A stretch of 64,000 bases of DNA, from NCBI GenBank assembly GCA_029948255.1, contig JALIZF010001889.1:806001-870000 (forward strand), written 5' to 3'. Within the stretch, counting starts at the first letter, position 1; the number at the start of each line of letters is the position of its first letter. Origin of the DNA: Telmatactis stephensoni. Taxonomy: Eukaryota; Cnidaria; Anthozoa; Actiniaria; Isophelliidae. The notes below the pieces were generated by a model. The model had not been told where the DNA came from and did no database searches. It saw nothing but the letters and a program-made list of their open reading frames with translations. Positions 54,641 to 64,000 of this stretch are shown here, piece by piece. A program made the position numbers and the translations under genes.

Positions 54641-54937
54641 TAATCATTTCTTCATTCATAATCTAGATAATAGATGTATATAGATTGGGAGAAAATGTAA
54701 TTAACATTTTGAGAAATAATTCACGTGGCCTAAGATGCAAGGGCACATTTTACAAATTGAGTCAATCAGTTGTTTCAGGAGCTCATTGACAGACCATGCA
54801 AACATTTTGAAATCGTGGCAAACAAATCAAATACACGAAATTGCCTTTGTAATGCAGAAAGTGTATATGATGGTAAATGTGCAGCTGTGACGTGACCATG
54901 TTATGTGATACATGGTAATGTGACTAAATATTAAAGG

Positions 54938-55230
54938 GTTATTAACCGAGTGCGAGGTCTGTATGGGAAAATATCAGACCGAGGTCTTGACAGTATGGAC
55001 CGAGCGCAGCGAGGTCTGTACAAAAAGACCCAGGTCTGATATTTTCCCATACAGACCGAGCAAACGAGGTTAATAACTTATTTATTATATGGCGTTGAGA
55101 AGTCCCGCTAAAACAATTGCCAAATGCAAATTTTTCTTTTCATCCGGGACAGCGGTCCTGATATATCAAAATACAGACCAATTTGCGTTAGCCAATCAGA
55201 ATTCAGGAAATTATCTAGCCATATAATAAT
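54938..55230. repeat. Composite inverted-repeat element
   Basis: Arms GTTATTAACCGAGTGCGAGG plus TCTGTATGGGAAAATATCAG (54938-54980) are mirrored at 55033-55077. An outer pair TTATTATATGGC (55083) and GCCATATAATAA (55218) follows. The sequence TCTGTA/TACAGA recurs within. No ORF. It sits in the transporter's inferred 5'-UTR intron. Confidence 0.65.
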
Positions 55231-55244
55231 GCTCTTTATTACCG

Positions 55245-55418
55245 AATAAATAAGTCTCCTTCGCAGCCGTTTTTAACTCGTGGATTGCAAATCCACGAGT
55301 TATGAGTCTCGTCACGCCACGCGAATCCTCCCCACAACCCTCTCCTCAGTATCTTTGTGGGGAGGATTCGCGTGGCGTGACTAGACTAAAAACGGCTGCG
55401 AAGGAGACTAAATAAATA
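55245..55418. mobile_element. MITE with 8-bp duplication and an inserted palindrome
   Basis: The element 55253-55410 begins AGTCTCCTTCGCAGCCGTTT and ends with its mirror, flanked by AATAAATA on both sides (55245-55252, 55411-55418). Inner arms GTCACGCCACGCGAATCC / GGATTCGCGTGGCGTGAC also pair. The left arm, but not the right, is interrupted by about 30 bp containing the palindrome at 55275-55301. Same family as 27366-27457. Confidence 0.8.
55275..55301. repeat. 27-bp perfect palindrome, copy 2
   Basis: Identical to 26988-27014 (stem AACTCGTGGATT, loop GCA). Comparison of the host element's two arms shows that it is an insertion. Confidence 0.85.
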
Positions 55419-55739
55419 AAGGAATAGCAATAAACTATGACACATCCTTTGGACGATAATAAAGCACAATTTTCAATTCCAAAATCGAGGTATCCAGTGG
55501 AGAATCTCCACAAAGAAGTTGGAATTCCTGTGGCAATGTTAGCCATACTATAAGACTTATAAGCTTATGTCCTCAAATTCATCCACAAAAGCTCATAAGA
55601 AACAACGATATTTAGTTTACCTGTTTGTCTGATTCTCCACCGAGGTTTCTGGGATTGATTGGTAGCAATCACTATCCATACAGTACAATAAAGCAACGAG
55701 AAGTAAGTATAAACTTACACAACAACGATCACAGCTACA

Positions 55740-56085
55740 AGCCAATTGATTGCAACACAAACCGGATGTGAGCTCATCAGTCAAAGTTTACTTCCGGTGA
55801 ACCACAGGACTTCCAATTAAAAATATATAGAGGTAGAAATTTATTGAAAAATTCTAAGACTATATTTATCTCGTCATAAAGAAGAGTAAAAATTTTGGTA
55901 AATTTTTCAGATGACTAAGTTTTTGGTAGACTTTTTCAAAGGAAATGTTCCCCTAGTTCCAGTCTCTTAATGTTTACCACATTCACGGTTGTTGACGTCA
56001 TTTTAACCTCTGGGAGGTTTCTAAGCTGGTTCTGTGTGCAAGTATCCCTGATGGTTGCAAAGGTGATCTAGGAGTGTAGACAAAA
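55740..56085. promoter_or_regulatory. Probable shared promoter of transporter and citrate synthase, with ETS sites
   Basis: ACCGGATGT (55761-55769) and ACTTCCGGT (55790-55798; reverse complement ACCGGAAGT, a full ETS/GABP-type consensus) lie about 290-325 bp before the citrate synthase ATG and close to the inferred transporter first exon. No TATA element. ETS/GABP control of mitochondrial genes is well known in animals; its use here is inferred. Confidence 0.5.
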
Positions 56086-59000
56086 ATGAACGTTCTGAAA
56101 ACCTGGAGACAGTTATGTCGGCTTAGCCATAACCAGGTAAAAGAAGGATTATCATGTTGACATATTTAGATGATTGTTTTTGTAGTATTATAGAAATAAG
56201 AGAAGCCATAGACCCCATCTCGATTTCTTCGTGATCCTACATTTTGCTCGGAGAGTGTGACATGTTGAAATGTGTAAAGTGCTCATACCTGTGTTTATTT
56301 TGCTAACTCTAGAGAATATTATTGCAAGCAACCTGTAGTTCCTCTGTACTTTCGAGGAAGCAATCAACACAGTCGTCCCTGGTAAGAGTAATTTTTCACG
56401 CATATAATCCGTTATTAATGGATAAACTGTGTGTCACTATTGTTCCCCATCAGACAGCGTCACAACATCATCGCTTACTTTATAAGAACTATATTACATT
56501 CACAGAGTCTTAAAGATACGCTTGAACGAGTCGTTCCAGAGAAGCAAAAAGAAATTCTCGAATTTAGGAAGAAATATGGCAATGAAAAGCTTGGGGAGTA
56601 CACAATTGACCAGGTAATATGAGTGGGTTTTCCTGGGCATCATTAATTAACAAATATTAATTGATACTGCCAGGTATACAATAACATAACGCTGCAATGA
56701 TTTTGTTTATTAAATTATTTTTAACACAATAACATAGGTTTTAATGATTCAATTTCAGCTGGATTTTGCACTCATTAATGATTAAGCAGATTGTGATCAC
56801 TTATTAATTTAACTTTATACTTGTTTATTTTGTCACGTTTTTGCATGATCTCACCCCTTCGTGCTCCAGAAACCTGGAACTTTATGAGTGCTTTGAAAGA
56901 ATAAAATATTTTCAGTCCAAATGTCAATAGAGTGATGGCACTTAAACTGTGAAACAAAATTTAATAGTCAATGTCTAATAGTCTAATCAAAACAAAAGAA
57001 AACAATACTTGTAAATAGTGTCTACTAATTCTTAATTAGACTAATATCCATTTCACGGGTTTGCTAAGAATATTATACATAAATGTACAAAAAGTACTTC
57101 ATTGTACAAATGTATAATAGTGTTCAATTTGTTCCTGTAAGTGATACTAGCTACCAAAGCAAGTAAGATGTCTTCAGGAGTATTGATGGTTAATAAGATA
57201 TTGTGTTTGGGGGATTCATACTTTTGAGAATGTAACATAGAATGATATTAGTCTTATATGGGCATGCTTGTTCTTGTCACGCAATCTCCCTTCCTCTAAA
57301 CACAACTATTCCCAAGAGTCAGTCATATACATTTCGATATAATTTGACATAACCTTGAGGATATAGAGGACATAACCGTGCTAAAAAATGTTGCTTTTGG
57401 CACTGCTGGATCACTGAACATGAACTGCATGTTCAATGATGAATGTAACATTTTTACAGTAAGATGCATCTAACCGTGGCCGCCCAATTAACAAGATGTT
57501 CAATGAGGCACATTAGCCAACAAAGAGACTAAAATCAATATCGCCGAGGAAAAGGTTTGAATTTTGACAAGAAAACTCGCCCATTTATTTCAACTTGGCA
57601 TGTTTTTGGTCTTTTCTGTTGCAAATATAAATAAAATCTTTGCTGACACAACTTTGACCTCATGTGAAAATGTACAAATTCTCATTTGCTGATTGTCAAA
57701 ACTTGTACATAATGTAATTTGGTGGCCACAGTTAGGCGCATTACACTATAATAATATGAGCTAAATGAATTGTTCCACTTTGATGTTTATTATTTTAGGC
57801 CTATGGGGGAATGAGAGGTATCAAAGGACTGGTAACAGAAACATCACATCTTGACCCTAATGAGGTTTGTTATATCACTTGTTGAACATAGCTTTATTCA
57901 TTAAAATATGTCACAATCATTATTATGGAGATATGCTTGAATGACTCACCACTCAAGGTCCTCAAGTATAGAATGGCAACCAGTGAAATCTGCAGGCTTT
58001 GAAAACAAGTGTCCCATATTCATAAAGTTTGACTTTGGTTATGGGCTTAACGTGCCTCAGCCACCTATGGTTAATTTAATTTGATTTAATTTATTAACTT
58101 CGCCATACAAAAACAATACAAAGACATATTAATAATACATTACAAGGCAGGGAAGCCACAACAGCAACGCCAATTACTGTGGTCTTATGGTGATATTTCT
58201 ACTACCTGTTAGACATTCTGTTGAGAACCTTGACAGTTGCTAACTTCAATACTTTGTCTTTGTTTTAGGGTATTGAATTCCGTGGCTATACCATCCCTCA
58301 GTGCCAAGAGGTAAATCAGACATGTAACTATGTAAAAGTAGTCACAGTATCAATAAAAATGATGATTTTATTTTTTGTGGTTTTATAGCTTCTTCCCAAA
58401 GCTGATGGAGGAGAAGAACCTTTACCTGAAGGGCTGTTTTGGTTGCTGATTACTGGAGAAATACCTACCAAGCAACAGGTACACATAAATGACTGAGTCT
58501 ATGGTTTGTTATCAGTGAGATTAAATGCTAATTCTTATGACTTGATTAGTTTACTATTGAAGGGATCCATACAAAAAAAGCCTAAGTGACATTTTAGATG
58601 TCTGGGCATACTTTGGCATAGTCACATAATTAGCCATTTACATGGACATTCATTTATTTTTCATATATTTCCTATATTATTGGAAAATAACATATAATTT
58701 ATACATGTACATGTATGTTACTGCTTGTTGAATACACAGATTCTATTTTTCTGTGCATTTGTACTAGCTCTAGTGGATGCACAAAATTTGTGCATGTTGT
58801 GCTTGTTTAATGATGTTAAAATGTGGTGAGAACAAAAAGTACTCCACAAGACAAAGTTGAGTGGCATGTTCTCACCACATTTTGATATCTTCTGTACATC
58901 CACATGTATTACCTAGCATACAGACCCATGGAAAATGGAATCTGTTTGTATATAATATTCATCAAAACATTTCAACCAATCAGAACATGCATAAGATCCA

Positions 59001-62000
59001 GTAAGGTCATCTAGATGCATGTGTACTGTAATCACACTCGGTTCTTGATCAATAAAAACATGCATAATTATTCTATTTATATTACATTATTATTATCATT
59101 AGAGTAGATTTCATATACCTGTGAAAATGGTACCACACAGCCACCATGTGGTTATGGCAGGAATTTTGAATGTTTTTATAGACAACATGGCACTGACATG
59201 GTCTGTTTCACACTCATATGGAATCTGCTCTAATTATACAACATGTTCAGTAATCTCATGTTTTCTGTTTTCCAGGTTGTAAACTTGTCACATGAATGGG
59301 CAGCAAAGGCAGCTCTTCCACAACATGTTGTACAGATGTTGAACAACTTTCCTGACACACTTCACCCCATGAGTCAGTTCAGTGCTGCCATTACTGCTAT
59401 GAACAGCGAAAGTAAATTTGTTGAAGCCTACAATTCTGGAGCACCAAAAACTGATTACTGGAGGGTAAGTTGAGTTCTTGTTCTGATCAAAGCCTGAATT
59501 CTCATTTGGATTTACAAGATATTTGAAGAGAATATTGGATTTGATCAGTCATCATACCATTCCTCTATTGTGTATTCTTGTGTTATCCCCTATTGGACAT
59601 GTAAAAAATGATTACCTATAATTGAAATATAACATAAGTACTTAAAGATTTTTACTGTTTGTTATTAACAGTATACTTTTGATGATTCCATGGAACTGAT
59701 TGCTAAACTCCCAACACTAGCTGCTTACATCTATCGTAACGTTTACAAAGATGGCAAAGTTGCTCCAGTTGATCCAAACAAGGACTGGTCAGCAAACTTA
59801 GCAGCCATGTTGGGCTTTGATGACAAGATGTTCACAGAGCTAATGCGTCTTTACCTTACGATCCATGCTGACCATGAGGGTGGTAATGTCAGTGCACACA
59901 CAACTCATCTTGTTGGAAGTGCCTTGTCTGATCCTTATTTATCTTTTGCTGGGGGGATGAATGGACTTGCTGGACCTCTTCATGGGCTGGCCAATCAGGT
60001 ACTAGACTTTTAATTAATTTCTTGCTCATTAGATGTCAATGAAATAGTCCAGTTCCAAGATGCACAACGAATTAGAATTAAATTACCTGCATAAAGTTTA
60101 CAAAACTTTTGTTCTGTTATACAAATGACTGGGCTGCCTTTCCTTGATTACTTTGTACTGTATGTGGGAAGTTATAATAAGTATTTCTAGGAAGTTGACT
60201 ATTTATACCCTCAGCTGAACAAGTGATGTCCATCAGTCAATATTATTTTTATGCTACATGTACAACTGTACACTGTATGATCGAGTTTGACTGCCATTTA
60301 TACAAACAAAAATAAGACAAACGTATCTAAGATGTGACTTAAATTTATAAGATGCAAACTCTCTGTATAAACAACACTATTAGCCCCAAGACTTGAACAA
60401 AATAAGAACAGCCCAGAATGCTGTTCTTCAGTAAGTCACATCTTAGACGTTTAAGTGTCATTAATTTATAAGGAGTGGTTGGCAACTTATGTAAGTCAGG
60501 TCTAAGATAAGATGTGCATCTTATTTTCATTTGTAAAAATGTCCCTATTATCTTACATGGTTTCTCTAAAAATAAAATAATGATTTTCAAATTGTTACTA
60601 TTAGGAAGTACTAATCTGGTTAAACAAGTTGAGTGAGGAACTTGGTGATGATCCTTCAGATGAGAAAGTGAGAGATTTTATCTGGCATTCCCTTAAAGGA
60701 GGAGTAAGTCATGATTGTTGTACATGATAAAACAAAAGAGTTAGTGGGGTCCAATTTTGTATGACTGGCAAAATGGAACAGTCATAACATTGCATGGTTA
60801 TGGCAGAAATTTCAAATGGTTTTATAGATAGATTTTTAGATTATGACACTGACATGGCCACAGTACAGCACAGTAAGTTTCCTACTTGTACGAAAACTGC
60901 TCTAAGATCTACAAAATAATGTAACTACCAACTTGTTTCACACAACCACAAAGAATAATATAAAGGTGTCAGTATCTAAATCTGTGTAATGTAATGTGTA
61001 ATGTAATAATGTACATACAATATGTATTCCTTTTTTGTTGGTGAGGTGTGAACTTGTAACATATTTTATTATGCCATGTTTGCTTGCCCATCATTATGTT
61101 GGCATTGTTAGTAAAGAATGTTCCCCTTCCTCCATGACCTGTAGACAGGCTCTTGGGAGGGAGGGAAGGGATTTCCTTTTTCTCCAGCCCCTCCCTCCCC
61201 TCCCTCAAGCATGTTAACAGGCTACTTCCTCTAGCTATGAGCTATGGAAACAAGTACAAATGAGGCCAAGAGCCTGGTTGTTTTTAAAACAATTCTATGT
61301 TGATTTTTCAGAAAGTTGTACCTGGCTATGGCCATGCTGTACTTCGACAAACAGATCCACGTTACACATGCCAGCGGGAATTTGCCCTGAAGCATCTCCC
61401 TGATGACAAGATGTTTAAACTTGTTAGTCAGATCTACAAGATTGTTCCTGACGTTCTTTTGGAACAAGGCAAAGCCAAGAACCCATGGCCTAATGTCGAT
61501 GCGCACAGTGGTGTCCTTTTAACTGTAAGTCATAACATGACTTGTATGTATCTGTATGATCCACAATAAAATTTCTTAATTATTGTTTCATTAATAGACC
61601 AATTTAGCTTGCTGCAATGTTTTCTGAGTTCAGTCTTCTTTGGAATATTACCACAGAAGGAAAAAAAATAAAAGCCCTCTAAGAGGACATGTGGTTACTG
61701 GTCAAATGATAAGTAAACAAGCAAAGCATTTAAACTAAACAAACAAACCAACAAAAACAAATAGAAAACGGAAAGAAAGAAAGAATGCTTTCGAGGAAAA
61801 AATAATTATAATTGTTCTGTCAATATGGAGTCTACGAGAATGATGAAAGTGCTCCAAAAAGTCCTCCAAATTATATATTACAAAGAAGAAAATGACAAAC
61901 TAGGCAAACCACAACATTCTATTCCTAAACGTTTTGAGGTTACTGAAAAAACAGAACAGTCTTTGTAGTCACATCTGGACTCATTGGCTCTTTGTTAAAT

Positions 62001-62766
62001 GACTAATTAAATTCAAAAATAATTTTCACGTGTTTATTTCACATCTTTTTTACATATTTCCCCCAGTAGTGTAGTGACAGGTAAAAATAAAAGCTGTGCC
62101 TGGTTGAATGAGAAAAATAAAAATAAAACATTGTCTATACTTACCAATATATCCAAACACTGACACAAGCCACATGGAAAAACGAGTCTGCTTGACCTTT
62201 TCGTCAGCGGTATCGGTGAAGCCAATGCCGAGTGTGTTCGTAGACTCCATATTTATTGAAAACTTCTAAGATTTTTTTCATCGAAAGGAAATCTCTAATG
62301 AAATTTTAACAACCGCTGTCTAAAAAAGGTGGATATTTCTTAGAATATTTCGTATTTTCTTCGTGAAAACCGATTAAAATGAGTCAAGTAATCTTCGAGC
62401 CAATTCCGTACGTTTTTCGTTCTCTCTTCGTAAACGACTTCGTGAAATCCGAATTACTTACACCTTACACACTTACACACTTACTTACACGCTCGATGAC
62501 ATAATGGTTACTGGCTTGCATACAAGCCAGTAACCACAAAAACTATACTTGTAGGAGGCAGTACTGCAGCATTTATTGACATCCTATTTATATTTTTACA
62601 GTACTATGGTCTGACTGAGATGAATTACTATACTGTCTTGTTTGGAGTATCCAGAGCACTTGGTGTCCTAGCCTCACTTGTTTGGGACCGTGCCCTTGGA
62701 CTTCCTATTGAGAGACCAAAGAGTATGACAACTGAGCTTCTCAAGCAACATGTTGGAACTGACTAA
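56086..62766 (+). CDS. CS: Citrate synthase, mitochondrial
   Basis: Condenses acetyl-CoA with oxaloacetate to citrate, the first TCA-cycle step, in the matrix. Eleven exons, all phase 0: 56086-56136, 56313-56381, 56506-56613, 57799-57864, 58269-58310, 58389-58478, 59276-59464, 59672-59998, 60605-60703, 61312-61524, 62602-62766; 472 residues, close to the animal norm. The first two exons give a basic, Ser-rich presequence ([17 protein letters not shown], then [12 protein letters not shown]). The catalytic triad is intact: His in [12 protein letters not shown], His in [10 protein letters not shown], Asp in [19 protein letters not shown] and [16 protein letters not shown] are also typical. The start was chosen because it opens the targeting peptide and is the first ATG of a well-spliced exon. 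The last intron contains a possible antisense exon. Confidence 0.97.
57469..57746. repeat. 278-bp inverted-repeat element in a CS intron
   Basis: GTAAGATGCATCTAACCGTG plus GCCGCCCAATTA on the left is mirrored with a few changes by TAATTTGGTGGCCACAGTTA and GGCGCATTACAC on the right. No ORF. Confidence 0.6.
59121..59235. repeat. Decayed dispersed repeat in CS intron
   Basis: GTGGTTATGGCAGGAATTTT, GTTTTTATAGACA, CACTGACATGG and ATATGGAATCTGCTCTAATT match the order in the CpG-rich copy at 25691-25847 and the copy at 60765-60905. Confidence 0.6.
60329..60460. repeat. Inverted repeat in CS intron
   Basis: CTAAGATGTGACTTA is mirrored by TAAGTCACATCTTAG about 100 bp downstream, with a further related ATAAGATGTGCATCTTAT near 60507. 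Foldback type, family unknown. Confidence 0.5.
60765..60905. repeat. Decayed dispersed repeat in CS intron, second copy
   Basis: GGTTATGGCAGAAATTTCAA, GGTTTTATAGATA, CACTGACATGGCC and ACGAAAACTGCTCTAA. Same family as 25691-25847 and 59121-59235. Confidence 0.6.
62145..62250 (-). CDS. Possible antisense first coding exon inside the last CS intron
   Basis: On the minus strand an ATG (62250) opens [20 protein letters not shown] followed by [16 protein letters not shown], and the frame reaches a very good donor (TATTG before GTAAGTATA) at 62145. The peptide looks like the start of a membrane protein, but I find no matching downstream exon on the minus strand before the CS exons. It may be a relic, a nested gene or chance. 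Family not recognised. Confidence 0.3.
62506..62535. repeat. 13-bp-stem hairpin
   Basis: GGTTACTGGCTTG, loop CATA, then the exact mirror, shortly before the last CS exon. It is preceded by short CTTACAC repeats and GCTCGATGACATAAT. Confidence 0.7.
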
Positions 62767-62996
62767 AATCTAATATAAAAGAAAAAAATCTCGAAATGAA
62801 GCCAAAATGTGATACAATATGAACTCTTTTTTAATGACAGCAATCCAGAGTGTAAATTGTAATAACCATGCATGGGAGTTTCCCTGGTAGATTTTACAGC
62901 TGTGTTTGTGTGTATATAACTAATGGCATGCATTACCAGCTATGTAAGCCGTGCTTAGTTATTAAACTAACAACACTGTCAGTCTCTTGTAAGTCC

Positions 62997-63002
62997 AATA
63001 AA
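62997..63002 (+). terminator. Polyadenylation signal of citrate synthase
   Basis: AATAAA 231 bp after the citrate synthase stop codon, the first canonical hexamer downstream. Confidence 0.65.
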
Positions 63003-63570
63003 GATAATTTTGAATGCTAGTTTTGGAAAAATGTTACACTTTATGTGTGATGTACATGTAGAATAACATATGTCTATGCATATATCATAATCCCATCCGA
63101 TAATATCCCTGGAATTGTTGTCTAGTATATAGCAGATTGGTATGGTTGAATCAACGTTGAATCTGCCATGTGGAAGTCTCCAACACCAATGCATCTTTGA
63201 AAACTTTTGGTTCTGACTTATGTAGAGGATACGTACAGTCTACATAATTCAATAGCCACAACAAAAACCTGCAACTTCTACAATAGAATGAACTTACAAA
63301 GGGTATAATAAATTACGTAGACTGTGATCTCTACATGAAGGCATACCCTAACTTTTTGATGTGTGTTGGCCTTCAATTAGAAAATTATACTTGCAGCATG
63401 TAGAATGAGCAGAATGTAGGTGAATGAGAACTCACGAGTGTGGCTTTGATGTAACGCATTACTAATACGATGTGTTCAATATGACTTTTTTTGACGGACC
63501 AAACACAGCCAAAAAGTTTTTACTGGGATGCCTATGGAATTGTCATGAGCGTGGTCCTGGGATCAAGAAG

Positions 63571-63608
63571 TATAAAATTGCATGCCGGGATTTGTCCGTC
63601 CTCTTTGA
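63571..63608 (+). promoter_or_regulatory. TATA box and pyrimidine-type start of the EF1-beta gene
   Basis: TATAAAATT begins at 63571; about 30 bp downstream lies GTCCTCTTTG, a pyrimidine tract of the TOP type that animal translation-factor mRNAs begin with. That puts the predicted start near 63600, leaving a 60-nt leader before ATG 63660. Inferred from spacing only. Confidence 0.5.
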
Positions 63609-63659
63609 ATCATCGTCCATCTTGATTCACCTGAAATTATAAATCGTCCTTCAGTAAAA

Positions 63660-63739
63660 ATGGGTTTTGGCGATCTAAAAAGCCAAGCTGGTCTTCAGGC
63701 TCTCAATGAGTTCCTTCAAGATAAAAGCTACATTGAAGG
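63660..63739 (+). CDS. EEF1B2: Elongation factor 1-beta, first coding exon (3'-truncated by window)
   Basis: Guanine-nucleotide exchange subunit that recharges eEF1A in the cytosol. The exon encodes [20 protein letters not shown] then DKSYIEG, the highly conserved N-terminus of eEF1B-alpha (the GST-C-like segment), and ends in a GTGAGT donor after two bases of a glycine codon. The sequence after 63739 to the window end is intron. The rest of the gene lies beyond the window. Confidence 0.9.
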
Positions 63740-64000
63740 GTGAGTGCTTTAAGGAATAGTTGGAGTTTATTTTGTAAGAAAATTGACCGGAAGAAGAAAA
63801 TTGTAGTAACACACGTGTGGAATCAAAGTTGATTTCTCTGGTGTTTTCGTAAATATTTGTGATACAAAATCTTCGATTTGTGGAGAAGTTTTGGATAAAA
63901 GTTAGCTATTCAGACATTTATTTTAACCCATAATTTTGAAAGAATTCGGGTTTTATTTAGTGTTGCCATGAACTGTACAAAAAATATAAATTTTTGTACC

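Overview
The window is nuclear DNA of an intron-rich invertebrate animal. It is AT-rich, with short exons, GT-AG introns and many small foldback and tRNA-derived repeats. Gene content (one BAZ2-type remodeller subunit, a CHPF-type glycosyltransferase, an orphan intronless class A receptor) and the repeat style suggest an anthozoan cnidarian, probably a stony coral. That placement is an inference; no marker gene here settles it.

Seven protein genes can be assembled by exon joining with consistent phases. (1) + strand 1-22948: 3' portion of a BAZ2A/B orthologue (33 exons in window: MBD, charged coiled coil, DDT, AT-hooks, WHIM, two PHD fingers, bromodomain). (2) - strand 25911-32161: complete chondroitin polymerizing factor (CHPF) orthologue, 5 exons. 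(3) + strand 33164-42012: complete 12-exon uncharacterised multi-pass membrane protein with a long charged tail. (4) + strand 45060-46151: single-exon rhodopsin-class receptor. (5) - strand 49588-54531: 7-exon amino acid/auxin-permease family transporter (SLC38-like). (6) + strand 56086-62766: complete 11-exon mitochondrial citrate synthase. (7) + strand from 63660: first coding exon of elongation factor 1-beta, cut by the window edge. Genes 2/3 and 5/6 are head-to-head pairs with likely shared promoters; the 5/6 promoter carries ETS-type sites.

The most striking non-genic structure is a 4.47-kb element inside the BAZ2 DDT-region intron (8563-13027). It has about 79-bp terminal inverted repeats and an exact 8-bp duplication of GTAAAGAG, so it looks like a non-autonomous hAT-type transposon. 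It is filled with ACCAATGGT palindromes and carries a 138-bp minisatellite (ten copies plus a fragment). Other notable structures are a perfect 98-bp-arm hairpin with a TTA duplication in a BAZ2 intron, a small MITE family with 8-bp duplications, and a 27-bp perfect palindrome present at two places, once inserted in the arm of one of those MITEs. There are also several tRNA-derived SINEs and recent tandem duplications. No virus, CRISPR array, rRNA or intact functional tRNA gene was seen. The remaining introns and spacers hold simple repeats and degenerate repeat copies.
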